20,034 bases of DNA, from the IMG/VR virus record IMGVR_UViG_3300032738_000019, positions 1 through 20,034 of that record; one strand, 5' to 3'. Within the stretch, counting starts at the first letter, position 1. The number at the start of each line of letters is the position of its first letter. Origin of the DNA: a virus. This document shows positions 1 through 9,046 of the stretch, one piece after another. Both the position numbers and the translations under genes were made by a program. The notes beneath the pieces are model-generated. The model did no database searches, had not been told where the DNA came from, and saw nothing but the letters and a program-made list of their open reading frames with translations.

Positions 1-610
1 AGTCGATGTCCCAGTTCTGCCCCCACTTGACCAGGAACTCGTAGAGGCTCTGCTTGTGCGCTTGGGTGATGACCTGGCTGGTGTCGTGGTCTGAACTGTT
101 GGCCTGGATGGTCATGCCGGTCAGGACACGGCTAGCTGCGTCCACCGGGTCGGCGTAGGCGTTGGGGGCCATGCAGTAATCGACGATCCATTTGAACCCG
201 TTGTCCAGCTCGTCGTCCGGCGTCTCAAAGTCCCCGGCGCTGGTCTCTGGCAAGCAGTGGCGCCACTTGGTGATACAATCGAGCGGGTCAAGCGTGAGCT
301 CGACGTACTCTCGCACGCCGATGTCGGCGACGGTGTAGCCCCGGTCGTCTTTGCGCAGCATAAAGTCGCGCAGATGATGCTCGCCGAGGTACACGCGAAA
401 GTACCAGTCCTCATTGTCGACCAGATCGTCGGCGAACTTGCTGTCCAGGTGCAACGACAGGGAGCCCTCGCCCTTGCCGAAACAACCAAAGTCAAAGGCG
501 GGCTTGTACGCCTCGTCCAGGAGCCCGATGGTCTCCAGGTCGTGGTTGATGAGTTCTATGCGCAGGTCGCGGCGATGCCACCGGCGCCAGGTGCCGTCAA
601 TCGTTGGCAT
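1..610 (-). CDS. Gp37-like siphovirus tail protein, 3'-truncated by the window
   Basis: The frame is open from the ATG at 608-610 to the window edge, about 203 codons with no stop, so the C-terminus is missing. The start overlaps the stop of the upstream distal tail gene (TAATG). The N-terminal part carries a pattern GxGSLSLHLDSKFADDL followed by a short strand WYFRVYLGEH and a loop DRGY. Later comes a segment in which a DDELDNGFKWIV helix precedes NAYADPVDAASR. This layout resembles the Gp37-like tail proteins of siphoviruses, which sit after the tape measure and distal tail genes and are thought to form part of the tail-tip or baseplate hub. The position in the operon fits that role. The assignment rests on remembered family pattern and gene order, not on a search. 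A generic minor tail protein is the alternative. Confidence 0.75.
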   Translation of the reverse strand, partial: MPTIDGTWRRWHRRDLRIELINHDLETIGLLDEAYKPAFDFGCFGKGEGSLSLHLDSKFADDLVDNEDWYFRVYLGEHHLRDFMLRKDDRGYTVADIGVREYVELTLDPLDCITKWRHCLPETSAGDFETPDDELDNGFKWIVDYCMAPNAYADPVDAASRVLTGMTIQANSSDHDTSQVITQAHKQSLYEFLVKWGQNWDID

Positions 611-1419
611 TATTCAATCGTCTCATACCAATAATACCAGTGGGCTGTGCACGTCCCTGAGCCGCTTGCGCTGGTGATGGTCAGGTTATTCGTCCCCGTC
701 GGCGCTTTCATGTTCAGAAAGTCGCTGCCCGCCTTGCGATAGCAGTAGGCCCGCACCGCGCTCCCCCCGCTGGGCGTGTAGTAGACCGTGATCGGCGGCT
801 TGCAGTCGATGGCCAGCGCATCCCCCACGGCCAGGTCCATGTCAAAGTGCAGCCAGACGTCGCTGTTGAGGGCGATCTTGGGCATGTTGACCGGCCCGGC
901 GATGGCAAAGCGCAGCCACGCCTCCTCCGTGCCCGAGTTGGCCACGGCCAGGGACACGTCCGCCGCATCGCTGAATGTGGCTGCCTGGCTCTGCTCGGTG
1001 TCGTTGCGCCAGTATGGGTTGACCGCCTGGTACACCTGCGTCACGTCGTAGACGTGGCCGCCAACGCGTGACCACTGCGCCCCCATGGCCACGGCATCGA
1101 GGATGTAGGTGTTATTGTTCTCGGTCAGGCGCTTGAACTCGCAGGAGCCGCCGTCCGTGCGGTGCCACGTCTCCCAGTCCTGGCGCTCCGAGTCGATGCC
1201 CGCCTTGGTGTACGGGTCCGGCGCGATCTGCACCGTGACGCCGTACTCGCGGGGCGTGAGCACCGTGCCGCGATAGATGTGGATGCTGGCGTCCCCCAGG
1301 TTCTCCACCGCGTGTTGCCGCGGGGGGGCGCCCATGCCCACCTCGTCTTGCAGGAGCCGCGTCGGCGTGACGCCGCCGGTCATCCACAGCAGGTTGTCGT
1401 TCCACCAGCCAGCGCTCAT
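610..1419 (-). CDS. Distal tail (Dit-like) protein
   Basis: 269 residues. The ATG at 1417-1419 overlaps the stop of the tape measure reading frame (ATGA) and the stop overlaps the next start (TAATG), so it is translationally coupled on both sides. The N-terminal half contains the pattern common in siphovirus distal tail proteins: an early GMGAPP loop, a TPREYGVTV strand, and later NPYWRND, which corresponds to the NPxW/DPxW motif before a C-terminal beta-rich, lectin-like domain. Dit forms the hexameric ring joining the tail tube to the baseplate. Position directly after the tape measure supports this. The C-terminal half is less conserved and could carry a carbohydrate-binding or adaptor role, which is inference only. 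Confidence 0.75.
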   Translation of the reverse strand: MSAGWWNDNLLWMTGGVTPTRLLQDEVGMGAPPRQHAVENLGDASIHIYRGTVLTPREYGVTVQIAPDPYTKAGIDSERQDWETWHRTDGGSCEFKRLTENNNTYILDAVAMGAQWSRVGGHVYDVTQVYQAVNPYWRNDTEQSQAATFSDAADVSLAVANSGTEEAWLRFAIAGPVNMPKIALNSDVWLHFDMDLAVGDALAIDCKPPITVYYTPSGGSAVRAYCYRKAGSDFLNMKAPTGTNNLTITSASGSGTCTAHWYYWYETIE

Positions 1420-4400
1420 GCTATCCCCGCTGCTAGGCGCACGGACTGATTGCCCGCCCGCTTGAGCTTCACTGTCGTCTCGCCCCGTTTCTCGCCCTCA
1501 TAGAACAGATCCACCGTCACCCTCGCCCCGCTCTCGTCTAGGGCCTTGCGGAACGCGGCGGCCAGTCCCCCAGTGCCGCCGCCGCCCAGGTCCGGGTTGG
1601 TGTACGCTGCCTCGGGCACCGTCAGGCCACTGAGCACCGTCGGGGCGCCGAATGTGCCTGCCGCGCCGATGCCCCGCCCTGGATGCCACCCAACACGCCC
1701 TGCCAGCCGCCCATGGTCTGGATGCCGGTGACCATCTCGGTGAACACGCCCAGGCTGTCGAGCACCGCCTGCGGCTTGAGGCCCTTGCTCAGGGCGATCT
1801 CCTCGCCGCTCTTCAGCGCTGTGGCAATGTGGCCGAAAAAGGCCGCGATCTTTTCGACCAGCGTGACAGCCGTGTCCAGGGCCCCGTCCCAGATGGTCTC
1901 GATCTCGGGGAGGGCCACCTTGAGTTGCTTGCTGGCCTCTTTCATCTGCGTGATGAACCGGGCGATCACGACCTCGAAAGCGAACCGGCGCACCGTTGGG
2001 TCTGCCTTGCGCGTCTGTAGGGCCTCGAACGTCGAGGCCAGGCCCATGAGGTCCATGATCGGCCCGAGCTTTTCGGCGATCTCGCCGTTCAGGGCCAGGG
2101 TGTCCGTCTCGACCCCGGCCAACTCGGTGATGTAGGTGCTGCGCAGCTGAGACAAAAAGGGCATCAACGAGGCCATGGCCAGCTTGGCGTTGGCCAGCAG
2201 GTTCGCCAGCCCTGCCTGAAAGTCGCCCGCCGTGGTCTTGACGCTGAGGTCCAGCCCTGCCAGGCCCAGAATGCCGGTGATATGCCCGACGGCCTCGCCG
2301 CCCTTTTCCAGGGCCGACTTGGCGCCTTCCTCGGCCTGCCCCCACTTGACAATCAAGTTGTCAATGACGGGCATGATCTGGTCAACGGCCCACTCTGCGG
2401 CCGCGAGGGTTACGGGCAGGTTCTCGGCAAAGCCCTCGCCGATCTCCCCCGCCTTGAGCTCCTGGCTGCCCAGGCCCAGCAGGCTGGTGATGTGGCCGAC
2501 GGCCTCGGACCCGACCTGCAGCGCGCTCTTGGCGTCGCCCGCGGCCTGGCCGTACTTGGTGACGATGCGCCCCACCATCGGCAGGATCTGGTCAAGCGCC
2601 CACTCGCCCAAGCGCAGGTACTCGGGGAGGCGTTTCTCGTAGCCCTTCTCGGGCAGCTCTGCGCCCATCTTCTGGCTGCCCAGCCCCAGCAGGCTAGTGA
2701 TCCAGCCGACCGCGCCAGAGCCCACCTCGAGCGCCGACTTGGCATCGCCCTCGACTTGCCCCCACTCTCCAAGCATGCTCTCCACGGATGGCATGATCTG
2801 ATCCAGTGCCCACTCGGCCAGGCGCAGGTACTCGGGCAGCGTCTCCTCAAAGCCCTCCTCGGGGAGTTCGGCTTTGAGGTCCTTGCCCATCAGGCCCAGC
2901 AGCCCAGTGATGAAGGGCACCGCCTTGGACGTGTCCTCGTAGGCCTTGTAGGCGTCGGGTGCCAGCGGGTCATCCACCAACCCCAGAATCTTGTCCTTGA
3001 CCAGCCTGGCGAACCCGAACACCTGGTCCAGGTAGGTCGAGGCGTCGTCCAGAAAGTTCTTTGCCCCGCTTGGCTTGATCCCCGCCAGGTTCGCGCCCAT
3101 GAGCTGGAACGTGGAGGCCAGCTGACCAGACCAGACAACTACATCGTCGAGGATGATGCTGCCCAGGCCCGTCTCGGGATCGGTCACCATGCTCACCAGG
3201 CTACGCACGATCTCGGGGAGAAACACGCCAAGCTGGTCCAGGTAGGCCCGCATCTGGGTCATGTCGCCCGGCTTCCACTTGGAGAAATCGGTGACCAGGC
3301 TCTGGAGGATCGTACCCAGGCGTGTCGCTCTGCCCTTCATCTTGGTGATGGTCTCGGAGCCGACGCTCTTGACCACCTCTTGCACTCGGATCACCGCTTG
3401 GCCGGCTGCCCAGGCCCATTCGTCCAGGTAAGCGATCATGCCGCCGCGATCCAGCTCGCCCTCCTTCACGGCCTTGGCGCCTTGGGCGAATTGCATGAAG
3501 GCGGTCGACATATCCTCGATTCCGTCGGCGATGTCCTCAAAGGTCTCGCCGGCGGCCTCCATGCCACTGCTGCCAGCGACCATGGCGAACCGGGTCAGCC
3601 ATCCGACGATGGAGTCGAAGACATCCATCACGCCGCTAAAACTACCCTCGACCTGGGGAATGCCATTGCTGATACCGATACCCAAGCCCTCAACGATGTC
3701 CCCGCCAATCGCCATCATGACTTTCGACGGCGAGTGGGCGTCGTATTCGTCCTTGGTCTTCTTGGGCAACCACCCAGTGGCTTTTTCCCAGACCGATTTG
3801 CCAGTTTGGGCTATCTTGCTGTCGCCCAGGCCCTCAAAGAACCCTGACAACAGGTCGCGGCCAGCCTGCTTGATGGACTCTACTTCATCCTCGATAGACT
3901 GTATCCCCTTTGTGATGATCCCGTCCGGGTCGCCCGTAAACAAGGCGATGAACTTGTCTGTTTCCGCTACACTAAAATCTTCTAGCCCCGTCACCAACCC
4001 CAGTATCCAGTCGCCTATCGCCTTGGGCCACTCTGTATTGCCCGTAAGCCCGTCCATAAACTTCTTCATGACCCCGTTGAAGAACCCTAGAATATTGGCG
4101 CTGCTTTTTGTCTTCCCTGCATCGTCCGCGTCCGCATCTTCACCTGCTTTGTCGAAGATGCCCGTTATTGAATCCCACAGAGTCGTGGCGAACCCGCCAA
4201 CCAACGTTGACAATCCTTTGATGCCCGCTCCTATCACCGCTCCATACACGCCGGCGTGTGCCCCGGCAAGGTCCGGCACCTTTAGCAACAGTTTGGGCGG
4301 CACGGCCTTGAGTATGTCGAGCATCCCTGTGGTGATAGCAGTGGCATAGGCGGCCGAGTTCGCGGAAAGGTGCGTGGTGATGGCATCCGCCAGGCCAGAC

Positions 4401-6019
4401 ATCATAGTTGTGGCCAGCTCTGTGGCGTTTACACCCACGGATCCCGCCGTGGGGGCCCCAACGGTGGGCCCCTCTACGTCACCTAGCCCCTGGGTCTTTT
4501 CCAGAAGCCCTCCTACGACGCTGCCCACACTGTCAAGCGCTGGCCCAAAGCCATCCAGCATGGGGATGACGCTCTCTACGACCTTGGCCGCGAAACTCAC
4601 CAGCGGAGTGAAAAACTTTTCGATCAGCGGCGTCCCGGCCTTGATCATGAACGTCTCGATGGTGCCCTCCAGGGCCTCCATCGCACCGTTGAGACCAGAG
4701 GTGCGGGCAGCGGATACATCGGCGGCGGTCGAGGCCTCGGCGGTGGCCGCGGTCATCTCATCCAGCCCCGTCTGGCCCTCGGCCATCAGCGTGGTCAGCG
4801 CTTTGATGCCGTAGGAGCCTGCGGCCTTTTTGCTGAGAAAAGTGGAGGCCTCGTCGGTCATGATCGCCATGCCAGTGGCCGCGTCATACTGGACCTTGGT
4901 CATATCATTGAGAGCGCGGGCCGTCTGGGCCAGCGTGTCTTGCAGAGCCCAATACTGCCGCACCTCTTCCTCGGTGGCCCCTGCTCCGCCCTCTACCTTT
5001 TCCGTGAGTTCTGTGGAAGATGCAACCAGCCCGTCGTATTCTTCCTGCAACTTGTGAAACGCCCTTGACTGAGCTAGGGTCATGCCTACCGTAAGACCCG
5101 AGGTCGAAGCGTTCTTGAGCAGGATGGTCCCCAGCTCATCCATCATCTCGCCCATGCCGCGGATGTCACCTGTCGCAGTAAAGGCATGGAACCCCGCCGC
5201 GGCCAGAGCGTCCTTGGCTGCGGAGGCGGGGGTTAGTAGCTGCATCATCATCGACTTAAGCGCCGTCCCCGCCTCAGCCCCCCGAATGCCACGGGACGAC
5301 AGCACGGCGAGCAGATTGTTCAACTCCTCGAGGGTACCCATGCCCCCTAACGATTCGCCGTAGAACGAGGCAAACGTCGACCCCACAGTCTCCATGGCAG
5401 CGGCCAGCTCGGGAACGCTGGTCACCGAGGCGTCAGCGGACTGCACCAGATTGTCCGTGATCTTGGTGGCCTCTTCCGCGCTGATGCCAAACGTACTCAT
5501 GGTTGTGGCCAGCAGATCAGAGGCCTGATCCAGGTTCAGCTCTGATGCGGCCTGCAGGTCAATGGCGGCGCGGAAAGCCCCGGAGAGCTCCGCGCCCTCT
5601 TCCATGTAGGCGTTGAGGCCACCGGCTCCGCCGAAGATGTCAGACGTTTTGAGGCCAGCCTTGTAAAAGTTGGTCAGGGCATCGGCGCTCTGGCTTGCGC
5701 TGATTCCGATGAGGCTGGTGTCAGCACCCGTTTGGAGTGCCACGTCGCTCAGGTCGTCGAAACTGACGCCCGAGCCCTTGGCGGCCACCTCCAGCAACTT
5801 GATCTGCGTCTCAAAGTCGGCAGAGACGTCGACCATCTCCTTGATGCCGCCCACGATGGCGCGGCCAGCGAACAGCCCGGCCGCAATCCCGCCGACGCTG
5901 CCCAGTACAGCGCCCAGTCCCCCGACGCGCGTCTTGGCAGAGGCGATGCCCGCGTTCAGGCCCGTGCTATCCGTTTTCAGTTCTAGGACCGCGGTCCCTA
6001 GCTTTTCACTGCCTGCCAA
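1416..6019 (-). CDS. Tail tape measure protein, with a -1 discontinuity near its 3' end
   Basis: The first frame runs from the TTG at 6017-6019 (GGAG eight bases upstream) for 1465 codons to a stop at 1622. The C-terminal coding signal then continues in the -1 frame to the TGA at 1416-1418, which overlaps the distal tail start. The joined product would be about 1534 residues. The N-terminal 300 residues match the TP901-type tape measure core (ADFETQIKLLEVAA, ISASQSADALTNFYKAG, STFGISAEEATKITDNLVQ, SRGIRGAEAGTALKSM). A later segment AHSPSKVMMAIGGDIVEGLG is the motif seen in many tape measure proteins. Hydrophobic alanine/glycine-rich stretches follow the N-terminus. Four 70-residue repeats lie near the C-terminal quarter. 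Tape measures set siphovirus tail length and are ejected with the DNA. The break lies at the GGGG run 1672-1675. One more G would restore a single frame, so mutation or assembly error is likeliest. Confidence 0.93.
2150..2935 (-). repeat. Four tandem 210-bp (70-residue) repeats inside the tape measure gene
   Basis: A marker trinucleotide context (tgat after 'ggt', 'agt' or 'cagt') recurs at 2278, 2488, 2698 and 2908, exactly 210 bases apart. In protein the unit contains EYLRLAEWALDQIMP, a variable GxWGQ/KYGQ segment, GDAKSALEVGSxAVG and ITSLLGLGSQ. The unit nearest the N-terminus and the one nearest the C-terminus are the most diverged. The pattern suggests amphipathic helical repeats, so copy number would translate directly into tail length. 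Confidence 0.9.
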
Positions 6020-6034
6020 TGTCTCGTCTCCGCG

Positions 6035-6732
6035 CTATAGCTGCCCGAGCGCTGCCCGAAGGCCGCGAGCCACGTCCTCGACCGTCCGTGTCCTGTTGTC
6101 GCCGGGCCGCGCCTGTTCCTGCCACGCGTCGATCACGCGCTGTCGCGACCCCGCGCTGATCATGCTGTCACCCGCGTGCAGGACGTTCACGCCCTGCAGC
6201 GCTTCCTCAGCCTGCAGTCGGGGCAGCATGGTGATATAGGCCTGCACCAACCACAGCGGCTGTCTCAGCCAACATCCGGGGTCGCTGCCACCGTAGAATC
6301 GCTGGAGCTTGGGGCACCACTCTCCCCAGTCGATGGGCTTTCCGGGTTCTCCCCCGGCGTCGGGCTCTCCTTCGTCTCCTCCGGGGTCACTCGAAAAACC
6401 TGGGCTATCTGCATCTTCTGCAAGAAGCTCAGTTTTTTACGTGCCGCGTCGGGGAGGGCTGGGAGCACGAGCCGCACCACAACGTCAGCCATGCGGTTCA
6501 AGGACTCTGCCTTGCCGATGTCCTCGTCGCTGGGATCATTCCAGTCGACGTCGTCCACCGCTTGCGCCAGCTGCTGCACCTGCGAAAGCCGCGCCACGCC
6601 TACGGCGTCGATCTCGTCCCGGTCTAGCAGGTCGTATTGCTTGCCATCGACTGTCACATAGCGACGGGCGATAGGCGCTAGAGTTGACAGCTCTAGCACC
6701 TGCTCGCCCGCCAGTCGCTCCTTTCGTGCCAT
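6035..6732 (-). CDS. Tail assembly chaperone GT, predicted -1 frameshift product
   Basis: The downstream frame is open from about 6436 (just after a TAA) to the TAG at 6035-6037. It is -1 relative to the G frame and overlaps G's 3' end. It has no convincing start of its own, while its sequence is strongly protein-like well before any start codon: DWGEWCPKLQRFYGGSDP then WLRQPLWLVQAYITMLPRLQ, a pattern typical of the T part of phage G/GT chaperones (FYGG... followed by W/L-rich and aromatic residues). Candidate slip sites in the overlap are G GTT TTT C (6393-6400) and AAA AAA (6433-6438); neither is a perfect heptamer. GT chaperones recruit the tape measure and tail tube protein during tail assembly and are absent from the virion. 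The gene lies directly before the tape measure, as expected. Confidence 0.75.
6265..6732 (-). CDS. Tail assembly chaperone G (unshifted product)
   Basis: 155 residues, ATG at 6730-6732 preceded by a strong GGGAGGGGGAG site. The N-terminal 110 residues form a compact predicted helical domain (TVDGKQYDLLDRDEIDAVG, then NRMADVVVRLVLPALPDAA and KKLSFLQKMQIAQVF). The last 40 residues are a low-complexity Pro/Ser/Glu/Thr tail, as in chaperones whose functional C-terminus is supplied by frameshifting. It lies between the major tail protein and the tape measure, the standard place for gpG. The low-complexity tail is translated only in the unshifted form. Family recognition is from pattern and synteny. 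Confidence 0.8.
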   Translation of the reverse strand: MARKERLAGEQVLELSTLAPIARRYVTVDGKQYDLLDRDEIDAVGVARLSQVQQLAQAVDDVDWNDPSDEDIGKAESLNRMADVVVRLVLPALPDAARKKLSFLQKMQIAQVFRVTPEETKESPTPGENPESPSTGESGAPSSSDSTVAATPDVG

Positions 6733-6769
6733 ACTCCCCCTCCCGTATGGTGTCAGTCATCCGCTACGC

Positions 6770-7348
6770 TCAGGCCGCAGCCGCGTCCACTGCGTAGACC
6801 TTGTAAAAGTTCCCCGTGCTCGGGTCCTTGAGGATCTGCATGGTCACCGGCTGCACCGTCTTGTCCTCTTTGGTCCAGGCCTGCTCGCCCAGCTCTTTCA
6901 CGCTCACGGCATAGATCAGGATGCGGAACAGGTCGGACATGTACGGGCTAGCCGTGATGTTCTGCAAGATCATGGCCCACTGGTCGTCGTCGGGCTCCCC
7001 CACGCTATAGTGCCGGTAGCCCTTGGTGCCGCCGCCAGCGGCCGCGTCCGTCACCGTTATGTCACTGTAGAACTCGGCGACCTTCTCGAGGGTCATGTTC
7101 GCCAGGGTGAAGGCCACCGTCGGCTCGAACGCCGTCGTCGCCACCTTGAGTGGCCCCAGGCTAGAGTTGTCGAACAAGTTCATCGTGGCCTTGTTCGGCG
7201 CGAACGTGACCGGGCCGTCTGCCTGCCCGATGGTGAGCCAGTTGCCCGCCGGCGTGGCCACGTCTGCCCCTGGGTCGGCCTCGCCGACTGGCCCCAGGTA
7301 CACGTCCATTGTCCCGATTTGCAGCCGGAACGGCTGAAACCCTGCCAT
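6770..7348 (-). CDS. Major tail tube protein
   Basis: About 192 residues. Two adjacent ATGs are possible (7349-7351 and 7346-7348). The AGGAGG lies only two bases before the first and five before the second, so the second is preferred. The protein has the features of a siphovirus tube subunit: an early PFRLQIGTMDVYLGPVG strand region, WLTIGQADGPVTFAPN, then a VAFTLANMTLEKVAEF segment like those of tube proteins that begin with a 'TIG...DG' strand pair and compare a reference spectrum of antigen-like loops. Tube proteins stack as hexamers around the tape measure. The place after the tail terminator and before the G/GT chaperones is diagnostic. Confidence 0.82.
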   Translation of the reverse strand: MAGFQPFRLQIGTMDVYLGPVGEADPGADVATPAGNWLTIGQADGPVTFAPNKATMNLFDNSSLGPLKVATTAFEPTVAFTLANMTLEKVAEFYSDITVTDAAAGGGTKGYRHYSVGEPDDDQWAMILQNITASPYMSDLFRILIYAVSVKELGEQAWTKEDKTVQPVTMQILKDPSTGNFYKVYAVDAAAA

Positions 7349-7357
7349 CATTGCCTC

Positions 7358-7777
7358 CTATACATCTGTCGTCTCTTCCCCTGCCGTCACCAGCCACGAG
7401 GACCAGGTGTAGGGCCAGTGCGTGCGCGGATCGCGCTCCGTCAGCGGCCCGGCGCTCTGGGTGGCCACGTGTAGCAGGGTGTCGTTGTTGTCTTCTCTGG
7501 CGATGTTCTTCATCGCCTCGTACACCGCCAGGAACAGGGTGTGTCCCTGGAGGTGCGTCGCGCCATAGCAGATGATGTCCACCCGGATCGGCTGCAGTGG
7601 CACATAGTGCTCATGGCGCCCGCCGGTAGGCCAGATCGCCACCGCGTAGCGTGGCTGGTTCGTGGCCTCGTCCCATGGCGTCTCGGCGACGTACACCCGC
7701 GTGCTGGCCAACGCGGCCACCGCAGGGTCGGCCTTGAGGTACGTGGCCAGCGATGTGAGCGGGTTCTGGATGGTCAC
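7358..7777 (-). CDS. Tail terminator / tail completion protein
   Basis: 139 residues. The ATG at 7775-7777 overlaps the upstream stop (ATGA). The N-terminus NPLTSLATYLKADPAVAALA followed by a strand RVYVAETP and RYAVAIWPTGG is the usual beginning of a tail terminator (small alpha/beta proteins with an N-terminal helix and a four-stranded sheet). A second part, PIRVDIICYGATHLQGHTLF then VYEAMKNIA, matches the 'v.v..yg....e...l...v...l' region of this fold. Such proteins cap the tail tube and join it to the neck. The evidence is pattern plus gene order between the gp10-like protein and the tube protein. Confidence 0.72.
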   Translation of the reverse strand: MTIQNPLTSLATYLKADPAVAALASTRVYVAETPWDEATNQPRYAVAIWPTGGRHEHYVPLQPIRVDIICYGATHLQGHTLFLAVYEAMKNIAREDNNDTLLHVATQSAGPLTERDPRTHWPYTWSSWLVTAGEETTDV

Positions 7778-8103
7778 TTGTCGAGGTGCTCCTGGATGCG
7801 CTTGGCCAGCCCCGGGTACTCGGTGTCCACCGCGTAGCGCAGGTAGCCGTAGCGGGCCTCGATCGGTAGTGCATAGTTCACGTCATGGCTGCCCCAGCGA
7901 CCCACGATGCCGCCAGGTTCATCGACGGCGGCGTCGCTCTTGATGGAGCCCTTGAGAATCCCCGTGATGACGCCATGCCCCGGATAGAGCTGGCTCTGTG
8001 CCGCTTCCGTGCACTTGAGCGTCGTCTCGTCGATGCCGGCCTTGGTCGCGTCCAGGACCTTCTTCACGACCTCGTTGCCGTGCCAGGTCAGCAGCCTCGC
8101 CAC
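7774..8103 (-). CDS. HK97 gp10-like neck protein
   Basis: 109 residues from a GTG at 8101-8103 overlapping the upstream TAG (TAGTG). The sequence GNEVVKKVLDATKAGIDETTLKCTEAAQSQLYPGHG gives a long N-terminal helix, followed by TGILKGSIKSD and a C-terminal YALPIEARYGYLRYAVD. This matches the HK97 gp10-like family, in which a helix precedes 'TG.Lr.Sl' and a 'y...vE.Gt..' motif. These proteins act in the neck or tail-completion step. Its place between the head closure and tail terminator genes agrees. Confidence 0.75.
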   Translation of the reverse strand: MARLLTWHGNEVVKKVLDATKAGIDETTLKCTEAAQSQLYPGHGVITGILKGSIKSDAAVDEPGGIVGRWGSHDVNYALPIEARYGYLRYAVDTEYPGLAKRIQEHLDK

Positions 8104-8465
8104 TACGACACCTCTTCCAGGGTCAGGATCAGGTGCGTCTTGTGTCGCGCGACCTGGATCACTTCCATCGTCGCGCTGGTCAGCGCCGTGCCGCGTCGGT
8201 CCACGACGCCTTGTACCTGGTCGCGCTCTGTGATGTCGGTGCCCAAAGGCACCATGAGCTGGTAGGTGTAGATGTTCACGTTGCGTTGGCCCTGCTGTTC
8301 ACCGGCGCCGTAGGTGCGCAGAAACGGCTGATACCAGTAGCACGGCTGCGACGCGATGTGCACCTCCGGGGTGCCCTTCTTGGGCGCCCCCCAGGCGTCT
8401 TCGGTCTCGGTCGCTCTCCAGATCGCCGCCCTGTACGCCATGCGCTGCCGAATCGTCGGGCTCAT
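8103..8465 (-). CDS. Head closure (stopper-like) protein
   Basis: 120 residues. The ATG at 8463-8465 overlaps the upstream stop (ATGA). The beginning IRQRMAYRAAIWRATETEDAWGAPKK resembles head-tail joining proteins, which start with a short 'm..R..I.r.t...d..G....' strand. It continues with a beta-rich part (NVNIYTYQLMVPLGTDITERDQVQ) and ends with MEVIQVARHKTHLILTLEEV, typical of the small beta-barrel of this group. These proteins bind below the adaptor ring and close the DNA channel after packaging. The assignment is from pattern and position. Confidence 0.68.
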   Translation of the reverse strand: MSPTIRQRMAYRAAIWRATETEDAWGAPKKGTPEVHIASQPCYWYQPFLRTYGAGEQQGQRNVNIYTYQLMVPLGTDITERDQVQGVVDRRGTALTSATMEVIQVARHKTHLILTLEEVS

Positions 8466-8995
8466 GCAAACCCCATCCCGCCGCGAGGCGCGAGGCTCCG
8501 CATCAGGCGCTCGCGCTCTCGCAGGTGGTCCAGGTACTCCACGTTATAGTCGTTGCCGCCGATGGCCTCTCGCTGCACGCCCTGGTACTGGATGGCCAGC
8601 AGGGCCAGTTGCACCAGGACCAGCTTGCGCTGGTCGCTGCGTGCCTCGGGCACGTAGACGACAGACACGCGGTCGCCCCACTCGGAGCGTGCGTTGGTCC
8701 CGGTGCCCAGGCGCTCCAGCCGCCCACCGCCCCAGTGGCGATAGTCGTCTGCGGCCAGCACCGTGCTAGTTGTGTTGACCGTCTCCGTCACCGAAGTGAA
8801 GGACACTGGCGTGCGCCGAAGCACAAGCCAAAGCTCGCCGCCTGGTAACAGGTCGGTCTGTGTTGCGTGCGCGCCGTACCGGCGGATGATCTCGGTCTCT
8901 TCGGCATCCAGGATGCTCTGCAGCACGCCCTCGGACAGATCGGTCTCGACGTGGCCCCGTAGCTCGCTTGGCGTCAACAGCGTCGCGGTTCCCAT
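8462..8995 (-). CDS. Head-tail connector (adaptor, gp6-like) protein
   Basis: 177 residues, ATG at 8993-8995 with GGAGG six bases upstream. The N-terminus LTPSELRGHVETDLSEGVLQSILDAEETEIIRRYG is the characteristic helical start of gp6/gp15-type adaptors ('t..el..h..t.l.d..l..ll..a...i...'). The middle has SVTETVNTTSTVLAADDYRHW, a strand-turn region that gives the reference site of the tail attachment, and the C-terminal helix KLVLVQLALLAIQYQGVQRE. The adaptor sits under the portal and makes the ring onto which the stopper docks. Confidence comes from gene order and a clear N-terminal pattern. Confidence 0.78.
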   Translation of the reverse strand: MGTATLLTPSELRGHVETDLSEGVLQSILDAEETEIIRRYGAHATQTDLLPGGELWLVLRRTPVSFTSVTETVNTTSTVLAADDYRHWGGGRLERLGTGTNARSEWGDRVSVVYVPEARSDQRKLVLVQLALLAIQYQGVQREAIGGNDYNVEYLDHLRERERLMRSLAPRGGMGFA

Positions 8996-9046
8996 CCTTG
9001 TCCTCCGCCGGTCTCAGCGCCTTGTCCTCGATAGGGCGCCTCATGC

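Noticed and set aside
121-634. Open frames on both strands at the start of the window
   Set aside because: They are in frames different from the Gp37-like gene, which covers the same bases and has good protein pattern and a start coupled to the upstream gene.
2282-3847. A 521-codon open frame on the plus strand
   Set aside because: It lies entirely within the tape measure gene, is rich in His/Leu/Gln/Asp repeats typical of an antisense shadow of helical repeats, and has no recognisable domain. The opposite strand carries clear tape measure motifs.
3438-6239. Successive plus-strand open frames opposite the tape measure gene
   Set aside because: Serine/proline-rich composition, no domain pattern and no ribosome sites; they are explained by the high GC of the true minus-strand gene.
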